The notes: generated by a model not told the origin, from the sequence alone. A DNA stretch of 9,728 nucleotides from Paracoccaceae bacterium (GCA_015485015.1 WFUK01000211.1:1-9728); one strand, 5' to 3'; counted from the first letter of the stretch, positions 1-8,129 are shown. Numbers and translations: made by a program.

Positions 1-1
1 G

Positions 2-1327
2 GCCAAGAAAAACCGTGCCTTTCAGGTTTATCTCGATACCTGCGTGAAATGCGGCGCCTGCACCGATAAATGCCACTATTTCCTTGGCACCTCGGACCCG
101 AAAAACATGCCGGTGGCGCGCCAGGATTTGCTGCGCTCGGTCTATCGCCGCTATTATACCTTCGCGGGGAAATACTTCCCGTGGCTGGTCGGCGCGCGCG
201 ATCTCACCAAAGAAGTGCTGGACGAGTGGTATACCTATTATCATCAATGTTCGCAATGTCGCCGCTGCGCGGTGGCCTGCCCTTATGGCATCGATACCGC
301 CGAAATTTCCATGGCCGCCCGCGAGATTCTGGATAGCGTTGGCGTGGGCCAGAAATATTGCAACGAGATTATCGCCAAGCTGAAGAAAACCGGCAACAAT
401 CTCGGGCTAAACCCCAAAGCGCTGGCGGCCACACTGGAGGATCTTGAGGAAGATCTGGAAGATGAAACCGGTATCGCGGTGAAGTTGCCGCTGGATGTGA
501 AGGGTGCGGATATCCTGCTCATCACCCCCTCGGCCGACTTTTTTGCCGAGCCGCATATCGATGGCTTGCTGGGCTATGCCAAGGTATTCCACGCCGCAGG
601 CGCAAGCTGGACGATCAGCTCTTATGCCTCAGAGGCGGCCAATTTTGGCATGTTTATCGGCTCTTATGAAAATATGCGCGAAGTGAGTTGGCGCATCCGG
701 CAGGCGGCCAAGGATTTGGGCGTGAAGCGGATTGTGTTTGGCGAATGTGGCCATGCGTGGCGGGTGGGCTATTCCTTCCTCAACACCTTGGCCGGCCCGT
801 TTGATTTCCTGGATCAAAATTATCCGATCCCGCAGCATATCATGGAATTCACTTCCGATGCGCTCGATGATGGAATCCTGAAGATCGACAAGTCCAAAAA
901 CGATGAATTTGTGATGACCTATCACGATAGTTGTAATGTGGCGCGTGGCTCTGCGATGGGTCGCAAAGAGGGCGGTCAATTTGATCTGCCGCGCAAGGTG
1001 CTTAAGGCCGTGTGTAATCACTATTATGATATGGAGCGCGATACGATCCGCGAAAATACCTTCTGCTGCGGCGGCGGGGGCGGATTGCTGACCGACGACC
1101 TGATGGATCTGCGCATCAAGGGCGCCAGCCCGCGTATGACCGCAATGAAACAAGTGACAGAAGATCACGGTGTTACCCATATGGCCGCGATCTGCGCCAT
1201 TTGCAAAACCCAGTTTTCCAAGGTGATGCCAAAATATGGCTATGAAATGGACAACATCCTGTCCGTGCATCAATTGGTAGCCAATGCCGTCATTCTTGAC
1301 GGGCAAGAAACAGATAACGCCGAATAG
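2..1327 (+). CDS. dsrK: DsrK, Hdr-like Fe-S subunit of DsrMKJOP (5' partial)
   Basis: Cytoplasmic catalytic subunit of the DsrMKJOP membrane complex. In the family it is thought to handle the DsrC disulfide/trisulfide and exchange electrons with the membrane subunits. The reading frame is open from base 2, giving 441 visible residues. A GTG at 44 is not the start, because the first cysteine of a ferredoxin motif lies just before it. Numbering visible residues, there are two [4Fe-4S] motifs: C14-x2-C17-x2-C20-x3-C24 and C83-x2-C86-x2-C89-x3-C93-P. Next comes an HdrB/D-type CCG domain with C311, C355-C356-G and C398-x2-C401, which is the layout that binds the noncubane catalytic cluster of heterodisulfide reductases. 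C249 (GECGH) is a further conserved-looking cysteine. Probably about 100 N-terminal residues are missing; dsrM would be expected upstream. The dsrL gene follows after 20 bp. Confidence 0.95.
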   Translation, partial: AKKNRAFQVYLDTCVKCGACTDKCHYFLGTSDPKNMPVARQDLLRSVYRRYYTFAGKYFPWLVGARDLTKEVLDEWYTYYHQCSQCRRCAVACPYGIDTAEISMAAREILDSVGVGQKYCNEIIAKLKKTGNNLGLNPKALAATLEDLEEDLEDETGIAVKLPLDVKGADILLITPSADFFAEPHIDGLLGYAKVFHAAGASWTISSYASEAANFGMFIGSYENMREVSWRIRQAAKDLGVKRIVFGECGHAWRVGYSFLNTLAGPFDFLDQNYPIPQHIMEFTSDALDDGILKIDKSKNDEFVMTYHDSCNVARGSAMGRKEGGQFDLPRKVLKAVCNHYYDMERDTIRENTFCCGGGGGLLTDDLMDLRIKGASPRMTAMKQVTEDHGVTHMAAICAICKTQFSKVMPKYGYEMDNILSVHQLVANAVILDGQETDNAE

Positions 1328-1347
1328 GCGCAGTGGAGGATTAAACC

Positions 1348-3288
1348 ATGAATGACAATAAACACACTTTCCGGCGCTATGAAGAAGGCGAAACCCCTGA
1401 CGATTGGGATCTGGAAGACAAAATTTTCCAGCAAGATACTTCGTATAAATGCCCGACCTATGTGCATAAAACCGCGCCTTGCTCCGGCTCTTGCCCATCA
1501 GGCCACGATATTCGCGGCTGGCTCGCCATCGCGCGCGGCATGGATAAGCCACCGGTAGAAGGTCAGGCGTGGCAGGAATATGCCTTCCACAAAATGACCG
1601 AGGCCAACCCGTTTCCGGCCTCCATGGGCCGCGTTTGCCCCGCCCCTTGTGAAAGCGGCTGTAACCGCAACGAGGTTGACGACTATGTGGGGATCAATGC
1701 GGTTGAGCAATATGTTGGCGATTGGGCCAATGCAAATGATGTGAAGCTCGCCGAAGCTGGCGCGGATACCGGCTTCAAGATCGCGGTTATCGGCGGTGGC
1801 CCGGCTGGCTTGGCTGCGGCCTATTTCATGCGCCAAGACGGCCATCAGGTTACGGTTTTTGAAGCCAATGGCAAGCTGGGCGGCATGATGCGCTACGGCA
1901 TTCCGGGCTACCGGACGCCGCGCGATATGCTGGATACCGAAATTGGCCGCATCACCGATATGGGCGTTGAAGTGCGCCTCAATACCAAGGTTGGTGTTGA
2001 TGTATCGGTGGCTGCGCTTGAAGATGAATATGACGCGATTTTCTGGGCGCTGGGCGCACAAAAAGGCCGCCCGCTGCCCATTCCGGGCTGGGAAGGCACC
2101 GAAAACTGCATCGATGGCGTTGAATTCCTCGACGCCTTTAACAAAGGCTGGGTGGTTGGCACCGCCAAGCGCATTGTGGTTGTTGGCGGTGGTGATACCT
2201 CGATCGACGTGGCCTCTGTGGCCCGGCGCTTGGGCCATGTAACCAATGTTGCAAAAACCGAGCATGCCGATGGCACCGTGATTGATTTCACCGCAAAAGA
2301 CGCGGCGAGTGTGGTGGCCCGCGAAGGTATGCACGCCACGCTGACCTCGCTATTCCCGATTGAGCAAATGACCGCCGCCGAGCATGAGCGCGAAGACGCC
2401 AAGCGCGAAGGTGTGGACATTAAAGGCTCGGTTATGCCGCTTGAGGTGATCAAGGACGAAAACGGCAAAGCCACCGGCTTGCGCATGTGTGAATGTGTGA
2501 TGAAAGGCAATGCGCCCGAAGCCATCGAAGGCACCGAATTTGTGATCGAGGCCGATATTATCATCGCCGCCATCGGCCAAGCCGGTGATTTTGAAGGCAT
2601 TGACGGCCTGGATAACGGCCGTGGCTTTATCGATATCGAGGGCGGCTATAAGGTAAAGGGCAAAGACAAGCATTTTGCCGGCGGCGACATTTTGAAGCCG
2701 CACCTGCTGACCACCGCCATTGGCCACGGTCGCGTTGCGGCTGAAACCATCGCTGATTATCTCGATGACGGCAATATTGCCAAACGCCCGAAAATCGACA
2801 TTGCCAGCTTTAACCTGCTGGAAGAGCTGCACGAGCGCGGCCATGATCCGGCCCCGTTCCCGCATCCCGGTGAAGTCCGCGGGACCGATGAGGCCGCTTA
2901 TGCGGTTCACAATTACGAAGATCGCTCCGATGGCCAGATCATCAAACACACCGAGCTTTACAAGGGCCATTTCCCTTATGTAGCCCGCGAGGTTCGGGAC
3001 GAGGTTCATATCGAGGGCGACAACGTGCTGGGCAACTTCGAGGAGCGCATCATTGCGTATTCCGAGGAGCAGGCACAGGCCGAGGGCGAGCGCTGCATGT
3101 CTTGTGGCATGTGCTTCGAGTGCGATAACTGCGTGATTTATTGTCCGCAAGATGCTGTATCGCGCGTGAAGAAAAGCGATCGCACCATTGGCCGCTATGT
3201 GGAGACCGATTATGATAGATGTATCGGTTGCCATATTTGTGCCGATGTTTGCCCAACCGGCTATATCCAAATGGGTCTTGGAGGATAA
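1348..3288 (+). CDS. dsrL: DsrL, Fe-S flavoprotein NAD(P)H:acceptor oxidoreductase
   Basis: 646 residues, close to the A. vinosum DsrL length as I remember it (about 650). Cytoplasmic iron-sulfur flavoprotein of the glutamate-synthase small-subunit (GltD) type; in sulfur oxidisers it passes electrons from reverse DsrAB to NAD(P). The N-terminal Fe-S region has C35, C45, C49, C97, C101 and C105. An FAD-binding Rossmann fold follows (GGGPAG at 149-154), then an NAD(P)-binding fold (VVVGGGDTSID, 277-287), then the second FAD contact (FAGGD, 443-447). The C-terminal ferredoxin domain has C589-x2-C592-x2-C595-x3-C599-P plus C583 and C586, and C625-x2-C628-x2-C631-x3-C635-P. The stretch after the second Rossmann motif (NVAKTEHADG, 300-309) lacks the paired arginines common in NADPH-binding GltD proteins, which suggests a preference for NADH. 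GGAGG at 1335-1339 lies 8 bp before the ATG. The presence of dsrL is the main sign of an oxidative dsr operon. Confidence 0.95.
   Translation: MNDNKHTFRRYEEGETPDDWDLEDKIFQQDTSYKCPTYVHKTAPCSGSCPSGHDIRGWLAIARGMDKPPVEGQAWQEYAFHKMTEANPFPASMGRVCPAPCESGCNRNEVDDYVGINAVEQYVGDWANANDVKLAEAGADTGFKIAVIGGGPAGLAAAYFMRQDGHQVTVFEANGKLGGMMRYGIPGYRTPRDMLDTEIGRITDMGVEVRLNTKVGVDVSVAALEDEYDAIFWALGAQKGRPLPIPGWEGTENCIDGVEFLDAFNKGWVVGTAKRIVVVGGGDTSIDVASVARRLGHVTNVAKTEHADGTVIDFTAKDAASVVAREGMHATLTSLFPIEQMTAAEHEREDAKREGVDIKGSVMPLEVIKDENGKATGLRMCECVMKGNAPEAIEGTEFVIEADIIIAAIGQAGDFEGIDGLDNGRGFIDIEGGYKVKGKDKHFAGGDILKPHLLTTAIGHGRVAAETIADYLDDGNIAKRPKIDIASFNLLEELHERGHDPAPFPHPGEVRGTDEAAYAVHNYEDRSDGQIIKHTELYKGHFPYVAREVRDEVHIEGDNVLGNFEERIIAYSEEQAQAEGERCMSCGMCFECDNCVIYCPQDAVSRVKKSDRTIGRYVETDYDRCIGCHICADVCPTGYIQMGLGG
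3280..3284 (+). promoter_or_regulatory. Ribosome binding site that sets the dsrJ start
   Basis: GGAGG lies 6 bp before the ATG at 3291 and inside the last codons of dsrL. It selects 3291 over an in-frame ATG at 3219. A start at 3219 would add 24 residues ahead of a complete signal peptide and would lie inside the dsrL ferredoxin domain. The dsrL stop and dsrJ start are only 2 bp apart, so translation is probably coupled. Confidence 0.8.
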
Positions 3289-3290
3289 TC

Positions 3291-3734
3291 ATGAATAAGC
3301 TGCTGACATCGCTGCTGGTAATGGCAGCTCTTCTGGTATCGCCCAGCTATGCGCAGGGGTTGTTTCCGGACATCCCCAAAGCGCTGGGCGAGCCCCACCC
3401 TGAAGGCAATGAATTCTGGCGGATCAACCATCCGGCGCTATTGGCGCATGATCGCGATCTAACGGTGCTGGAAGGTATTCGGGATATTGATGCCTCGCTC
3501 AAAAGCTGTGTTGCCTGTCATGCGGTTACCGGTCCCGAGGCCGCGCCGCTGCCCGTCACCTATGATTCACCGGAGTTCTCTTGCCGGGTCTGCCATGACT
3601 ACGTGGCCGTGAAAATCGATTGCTTTACCTGCCACGCTTCCACACCGGAAGAGGCAGACTATGCCGATGTTTTGCCAAGCTATGGCGGCACAGCGGAAAG
3701 CCTTCGTGCCTATCTTGAGAGGATATCGCAGTGA
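3291..3734 (+). CDS. dsrJ: DsrJ, periplasmic triheme cytochrome c
   Basis: 147 residues. Triheme c-type cytochrome of the DsrMKJOP complex, acting on the periplasmic side. An N-terminal Sec signal or anchor covers about residues 1-21 (MNKLL... to SYA, then QG). The three heme motifs are CVACH (73-77), CRVCH (98-102) and CFTCH (111-115). The HDRDLTVLEGIR stretch (53-64) before the first heme is what I recall as typical for DsrJ. All six cysteines of the protein are in CxxCH motifs, and the predicted mature part has no methionine. It has exactly six histidines: H36, H47, H53 and the three heme-motif histidines. The A. vinosum protein is described with His/Met and His/Cys hemes, so this copy departs from that pattern. 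Its stop codon overlaps the dsrO start. Confidence 0.92.
   Translation: MNKLLTSLLVMAALLVSPSYAQGLFPDIPKALGEPHPEGNEFWRINHPALLAHDRDLTVLEGIRDIDASLKSCVACHAVTGPEAAPLPVTYDSPEFSCRVCHDYVAVKIDCFTCHASTPEEADYADVLPSYGGTAESLRAYLERISQ
3717..3733 (+). promoter_or_regulatory. dsrO ribosome binding site and GTG start overlapping the dsrJ stop
   Basis: GAGAGGA at 3717-3723 precedes a GTG at 3731-3733 that overlaps the dsrJ TGA (GTGA overlap). The GTG is needed: the next in-frame ATG (codon 37) would remove the twin-arginine motif that DsrO needs for export. The overlap suggests translational coupling of dsrJ and dsrO. Confidence 0.75.
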
Positions 3735-4492
3735 TTATTCCGACCGAAAATCCTAACGGTGCCGAGATCTCGCGGCGCGACATTCTGAAATCCGGTGCGG
3801 CGCTGGCAACGATTACGCTGGCTCCCGGGGTTACGCTCATGGCTTTTGGCGGCAAGGCCAAGGCCGCTGGCGACGATGGCTTGAAGCCAAACGCGCGCTG
3901 GGGCTTGCTGATTGATGCTGCCAAATGCCCCGAAGATTGCTCGGCCTGTGTTTCGGCCTGCTCCACCGAGCAGGGCTGGGAAAATAACGGCCTAAGCACC
4001 GATCCGCAATGGATCCGCAAGGTGACCCTGCGCGAAAAAGAAACCGGACGCACCAATTCTTTGCCGGTTATGTGCCAGCATTGCGAAGCGCCGCCTTGCG
4101 TCGATGTTTGCCCCACAGGGGCCTCCTTCAAGCGCGAAGACGGCATCGTGCTGGTTAACCGCCACACCTGCATCGGCTGTCGCTATTGCATGATGGCCTG
4201 CCCGTTTAAGGCGCGCTCCTTCGTGGCCGAGCCAGTCACCGGCCAGCGCACCAGCACACCGCGCGGCAAAGGCACGGTTGAAGGCTGCAACCTTTGTGTG
4301 CATAAAATTGACCGCGGTGACGGCACCACCGCCTGTGTGGAGGCCTGCACCGCCACCGGCAATAACGCGATGATGTTTGGCGATCTGAACGATCCGGAAA
4401 GCGAAATCGCCAAGGCCGTATCCACATATGCAAGTGTTGAGCTTCGCGCCGATCTCGGCCTGAATCTCGGCGTTCGATATCAGAATATCTAA
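3731..4492 (+). CDS. dsrO: DsrO, Tat-exported periplasmic ferredoxin-like subunit
   Basis: 253 residues. Periplasmic Fe-S subunit of DsrMKJOP that links DsrJ with the membrane protein DsrP. The N-terminus carries a twin-arginine motif (SRRDILK, 14-20), a hydrophobic stretch (22-40) and a possible cleavage site near AKA (43-45), so it is exported folded by Tat. Sixteen cysteines fall into four groups, enough for four [4Fe-4S] clusters as in NrfC/HybA-type proteins: 66/70/73/77, 115/118/123/127, 147/150/153/157 and 186/189/202/206. The first group is C-x3-C-x2-C-x3-C; the third is the classic CIGCRYCMMACP. It starts at a GTG overlapping the dsrJ stop, and dsrP follows after 9 bp. Confidence 0.94.
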   Translation: MIIPTENPNGAEISRRDILKSGAALATITLAPGVTLMAFGGKAKAAGDDGLKPNARWGLLIDAAKCPEDCSACVSACSTEQGWENNGLSTDPQWIRKVTLREKETGRTNSLPVMCQHCEAPPCVDVCPTGASFKREDGIVLVNRHTCIGCRYCMMACPFKARSFVAEPVTGQRTSTPRGKGTVEGCNLCVHKIDRGDGTTACVEACTATGNNAMMFGDLNDPESEIAKAVSTYASVELRADLGLNLGVRYQNI

Positions 4493-4501
4493 GGGGACAT
4501 C

Positions 4502-5713
4502 ATGGAACGGATTGTATATCGCGAGCTAAGATCTACCCCGAAGGTTTGGGGGGTTATGGCCCTATGCGCGGCATTTGTCGGCGCGGCGGGGATCGAGGTA
4601 TTTTATGTCGAGAAATATGGCTCGATCATTACCGGCCTCAATAATCAGATCGTCTGGGGGATACCGCATGTTTTTGCGATCTTTTTGATCATCGCGGCCT
4701 CGGGGGCGCTAAATGTATCGTCAATCGGCTCGGTATTTGGTAAAATGGCCTATAAGCCGGTGGCCCGCCTGGCCAATCTGCTGGCGATCTCGCTGCTGAT
4801 GGGCGGCTTGGCGGTGCTGGTGCTGGATCTTGGTCGGCCCGACCGGCTGATTATGGCCATGTATACCTATAATTTCACCTCGATCTTTGCCTGGAATATC
4901 CTGCTTTATTCCGGCTTTATGGGCGTTGTCGGCATTTATCTTTACACTCTGATGGCCCGCGGCGTTGATCCGCGCGCGCTCAAGGCGGCAAGCTTGCTGG
5001 CCTTCGTGTGGCGCTTGGCGCTCACCACCGGCACCGGCTCTATCTTTGGTTGGCTGGTGGCGCGTACGGCTTACGACTCAGCCATCATGGCCCCGATGTT
5101 TATTGCGATGTCGTTTTCCTTTGGCATGGCGATGTTTATGCTGGTGATGATCCTGACCACAAGCATCACGCGGCGGGTTTATTCGCCGGAATTGCGCACG
5201 CGGCAAGCTCGTTTGCTCGGCGTGTTTGTAGCGGCGGTGCTTTACTTTGTGATCGTGCATCACCTTAGCAATATCTATCTCGCTAAGAAAACCGCGTATG
5301 AAAGCTGGATTCTGCTGAATGGCGGCATTTACACATGGCTATTTTGGGTTGGGCAAATCTTGATCGGGGGCATATTGCCGATGATCCTGCTATTCCACCC
5401 CAAGATCGATACCAAAAAGGGCTATGTATTGCTGGCGGCCTTGCTGGTGGTTATTGGCGGCTTCGCTCAGCTTTATGTGATTATCATTGGCGGGCAAGCT
5501 TTCCCGCTGGATATATTCCCGGGTTTCGAGGTTTCGAGCAGCTTTAGCGACGGCGTGATCAATGAATACAGCCCGACGCTTGGCGAATTCATGCTCGGCT
5601 TTGGCGGCATTGCTTTGGCCTTGATGATCGCGGGGCTTGGCATGAAGTTTTTGCGCATTGTGCCGGATAACCTTTCGGATGATAATGTCGATCCGGCCGC
5701 CTTGGCCGATTAA
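4502..5713 (+). CDS. dsrP: DsrP, NrfD/PsrC-like integral membrane subunit
   Basis: 403 residues. Polytopic membrane protein of the NrfD family, the proposed quinone-interacting subunit of DsrMKJOP that pairs with DsrO. By eye there are about ten hydrophobic helices, near residues 15-35, 52-72, 90-110, 127-150, 163-186, 196-221, 238-258, 275-298, 308-330 and 362-385. The family signature LDLGRPDR is at 108-115 at the end of the third helix. The C-terminal tail (388-403) is acidic and probably soluble. AAGGGGA at 4491-4497 overlaps the dsrO stop and serves as the ribosome binding site. The position directly after dsrO matches the usual J-O-P order. Confidence 0.93.
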   Translation: MERIVYRELRSTPKVWGVMALCAAFVGAAGIEVFYVEKYGSIITGLNNQIVWGIPHVFAIFLIIAASGALNVSSIGSVFGKMAYKPVARLANLLAISLLMGGLAVLVLDLGRPDRLIMAMYTYNFTSIFAWNILLYSGFMGVVGIYLYTLMARGVDPRALKAASLLAFVWRLALTTGTGSIFGWLVARTAYDSAIMAPMFIAMSFSFGMAMFMLVMILTTSITRRVYSPELRTRQARLLGVFVAAVLYFVIVHHLSNIYLAKKTAYESWILLNGGIYTWLFWVGQILIGGILPMILLFHPKIDTKKGYVLLAALLVVIGGFAQLYVIIIGGQAFPLDIFPGFEVSSSFSDGVINEYSPTLGEFMLGFGGIALALMIAGLGMKFLRIVPDNLSDDNVDPAALAD

Positions 5714-5728
5714 CCTTCCGGAGGCTTC

Positions 5729-6733
5729 ATGAAGCTGCACCCGTTTTCCAAATTCGTGGCCATTCTTGGCCGCGGCAAAACCAAGCAACGCGCGCTGACT
5801 TTTGAGGAAGCGCGCGAAAGCATGTCTATGATCCTGCGCGGCGAGGCTGAGCCGGAGCAGATCGGCGCATTCCTGATGCTGCTGCGCCTCAAGGAAGAAG
5901 CCCCGAGCGAAATTGCCGGCTTTACTCAAGGCACGCGCGATGTGCTGGAGCGGCCTGCCAAGATGCCCGAGGTTGATCTCGATTGGCCGTCTTATGCGGG
6001 CAAGCGGCGGCAATTGCCGTGGTTTTTGCTATCGGCATTTTTGCTGGCCAATAGCGGCGTGCGTGTGATGATGCACGGCGCTTCCGAGCATACGCCGGGG
6101 CGGGTTTATACCGATGATGTGCTGGAATATCTCGGCTTTCCGATTGCGGGATCGCTCACCGAAGCCGCGGGCCATATCGAGGCGCGCAATTTTGGCTATA
6201 CCACGCTGAAGGTGCTTTCACCCAAGCTTGATGCGCTGATGAACCTGAAGCCGCTATTGGGCCTGCGCTCGCCGGTAAACAGCTTTTCGCGCATGATCAA
6301 TCCGTTTGACGCGCCGGTGCAGCTGATCGGTATTTTCCACCGTGGCTTTATGGATATCCACACCGGCGCGGCGGCGATTCAGGGCCAGCCTGTATGCAGT
6401 GTTTTTCGCGGCGAAGGCGGCGAGGTCGAACGCCGACCCAATAAACCAACGCAAGTTGGAACCACGATTGACGGCGGCGAAATGCAGCTCGAAACATGGC
6501 CGCAATTGCTGCCCGAGGGGCATCAACCGCCCGATGAGGCGATGGATATCTCGGGGCTGGTTGCCCTGTGGAAGGGCGAAATGGAAAGCGATTATGCGGT
6601 GGCCTCCGTCACAGGCACCTTGGCGATTGCGCTGAAATCGCTTGGCAAAGCCGACAGCATGGCAGCGGCGCAAAGGCTGGCCGAGGAAATGTGGGCCGCG
6701 CGCAACCGTGATTACCTGCCGCTCAAGGCTTAG
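5729..6733 (+). CDS. TrpD2/YbiB-like phosphoribosyltransferase-fold protein (role unknown)
   Basis: 334 residues, annotated in many genomes as 'glycosyl transferase family protein' and homologous to anthranilate phosphoribosyltransferase (TrpD). The N-terminal helical domain (about 1-80) and the nucleoside-phosphorylase-like core are recognisable. However, where TrpD has its PRPP-binding GTGGD loop this protein has DWPSYAGKRRQLP (85-97). The KHGN motif is MHGA (115-118), followed by HTPGRVYTDDVLEYLG (121-136). The GLRSPVN...NP region (178-192) is kept. These changes match the TrpD2/YbiB branch rather than a tryptophan biosynthesis enzyme; E. coli YbiB is reported to bind nucleic acid. From memory, relatives also occur beside assimilatory nitrite/nitrate and siroheme genes. 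Here it has a GGAGG (5720-5724) and sits 15 bp after dsrP and 3 bp before dsrN, so it belongs to the operon. A link with siroheme or siroamide is inference only. Confidence 0.85.
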   Translation: MKLHPFSKFVAILGRGKTKQRALTFEEARESMSMILRGEAEPEQIGAFLMLLRLKEEAPSEIAGFTQGTRDVLERPAKMPEVDLDWPSYAGKRRQLPWFLLSAFLLANSGVRVMMHGASEHTPGRVYTDDVLEYLGFPIAGSLTEAAGHIEARNFGYTTLKVLSPKLDALMNLKPLLGLRSPVNSFSRMINPFDAPVQLIGIFHRGFMDIHTGAAAIQGQPVCSVFRGEGGEVERRPNKPTQVGTTIDGGEMQLETWPQLLPEGHQPPDEAMDISGLVALWKGEMESDYAVASVTGTLAIALKSLGKADSMAAAQRLAEEMWAARNRDYLPLKA

Positions 6734-6736
6734 GCC

Positions 6737-8089
6737 ATGCCTCGGTTTTTCATCTCTGCGGCGCATAAATCATCGGGCAAAACCGTGGTTTCCACCGGGC
6801 TGGCGGCGGCGCTTAGCCAGACCCAGGACGTGCGCAGCTTCAAAAAAGGGCCGGATTATATCGATCCGATGTGGCTGGGCGCGGCCAGCGGGCAGCCTTG
6901 CTATAACCTTGATTTTAACACCATGCCCGCGCCAGAGCTTCTGGCGCTTTATACCAGCCGCGCGCGGGGCGATATCGCCTTGATCGAGGCCAATAAAGGG
7001 CTTTATGACGGGGTGAGCCTTGACGGGGCCGACAGCAATGCCGCCCTCGCCAAGCTGCTAAAAGCGCCGGTGGTGCTGGTGATCGATACCGTTGGCACCA
7101 CGCGCGGCATCGCGCCATTGCTGGTCGGCTATCAGGCATTTGATCCGGAGGTGAATATCGCGGGGGTGATCCTGAACAAGGTCGGCGGGCCGCGCCACGA
7201 GGCCAAGCTGCGCGCAGCGGTGGAGGCCTATACCGATATTCCGGTGATCGGCGCGATAGGCAAGCACGCAGCGCTCGAAATTGGCGAACGGCATTTGGGC
7301 CTGACCACGCCCGAGGAAACCGGAGCGCTAAGGGCCACTATCGACGAAATTGGCCGCATTGTTGGCGGCGCGGTGGATCTGGACAAATTGCGGCGCATCG
7401 CAGCTTCGGCACCGGTTTTGCCGCCGAATATCCAGCCGACCTCCAAGCGCGCTGCACAGATCAAAATCGGCATCGCCCGCGATACCGCCTTCGGATTTTA
7501 CTATGCCGATGATCTGGAAGCACTAGAGGCCGCAGGCGCGGAATTGGTGTTTTTCAATACCCTGCATGATGCGCGCTTGCCGCAAATCGACGGCTTGTTT
7601 ATCGGCGGCGGTTTTCCCGAAACGCAGATGAAAAAGCTTGAGGCCAACGGCGCTTTACGGGCTGATATCAAGGCAAAGATCGAAGCCGGATTGCCGACCT
7701 ATGCCGAATGTGGCGGCCTGATGTATCTTTGCAAGAGCTTAAGCTGGCACGGCGAAACCTGCAAAATGGTGGGCGCGGTGCAAGGGGATGCGGTGATGAA
7801 TGCGCGGCCTCAAGGGCGGGGCTATACGCGGCTGAAATCCCTGGATGGGCTGTGGCCGGCGGGCAGCGAGGTTTTGGCGCATGAATTTCATTATGCGCGG
7901 GTGGATAACCTGCCAGCCGATACCGAATTTGCCTATCAGGTGCTGCGCGGTCATGGAATCGATGGCAAAAATGACGGGGTTTTGGCGCATAACATGCAGG
8001 CCGGATTTTGCCATTTGCGCCATTGCGACGCCACCCCTTGGGCCACACGGTTTGTCGAATTTGTGAGCCGCAAATTGGCCAAGGCCTAG
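6737..8089 (+). CDS. dsrN: DsrN, glutamine-dependent siroheme amidase (CobB/CbiA-like)
   Basis: 450 residues. Homologue of cobyrinate a,c-diamide synthase; in sulfur oxidisers DsrN is assigned the ATP- and glutamine-dependent amidation of siroheme to siroamide, the DsrAB cofactor. The N-terminal synthetase domain has an HKSSGKT phosphate loop (10-16), KKGPDYIDP (36-44) and EANKGLYDG (84-92); the last replaces the usual EGVMGLYDG of CobB and looks DsrN-like. The C-terminal class I glutamine amidotransferase domain has GLFIGGGFPE (286-295), the putative nucleophile C325 in YAECGGLMY, and histidine-bearing motifs HEFHYARV (382-389) and FCHLRHC (424-430). An AAGG at 6725-6728 is a modest ribosome binding site. 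A general CobB for cobalamin is possible, but the dsr setting and the altered motif favour DsrN. No dsrR or dsrS follows. Confidence 0.9.
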   Translation: MPRFFISAAHKSSGKTVVSTGLAAALSQTQDVRSFKKGPDYIDPMWLGAASGQPCYNLDFNTMPAPELLALYTSRARGDIALIEANKGLYDGVSLDGADSNAALAKLLKAPVVLVIDTVGTTRGIAPLLVGYQAFDPEVNIAGVILNKVGGPRHEAKLRAAVEAYTDIPVIGAIGKHAALEIGERHLGLTTPEETGALRATIDEIGRIVGGAVDLDKLRRIAASAPVLPPNIQPTSKRAAQIKIGIARDTAFGFYYADDLEALEAAGAELVFFNTLHDARLPQIDGLFIGGGFPETQMKKLEANGALRADIKAKIEAGLPTYAECGGLMYLCKSLSWHGETCKMVGAVQGDAVMNARPQGRGYTRLKSLDGLWPAGSEVLAHEFHYARVDNLPADTEFAYQVLRGHGIDGKNDGVLAHNMQAGFCHLRHCDATPWATRFVEFVSRKLAKA

Positions 8090-8129
8090 GTAACCCTCTG
8101 TTTGAATGAAACTTTGCCTCCCCATAAAA

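Noticed and set aside
44..1327. GTG at 44 as the start of dsrK
   Set aside because: The frame is open to the left edge and the first cysteine of the CxxCxxCxxxC motif is encoded at 41-43, just before the GTG. The gene is cut by the window.
629..1552. Long minus-strand open frame (307 codons) across the dsrK/dsrL junction
   Set aside because: It is antisense to two well-supported genes, its translation is rich in His/Arg/Ile with no recognisable domain, and no ribosome binding site was seen.
2350..3270. Long minus-strand open frame (306 codons) opposite dsrL
   Set aside because: It is a shadow of the GC-rich codon pattern of dsrL, with no family resemblance.
3219..3290. Upstream ATG at 3219 as the dsrJ start
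   Set aside because: It lies inside the ferredoxin domain coding region of dsrL, has no ribosome binding site, and would place 24 residues before a complete signal peptide. The ATG at 3291 has a GGAGG.
5729..6733. Calling the TrpD-like gene anthranilate phosphoribosyltransferase (trpD)
   Set aside because: The GTGGD and KHGN motifs needed for PRPP binding are replaced, there are no trp neighbours, and the pattern is that of the TrpD2/YbiB branch.
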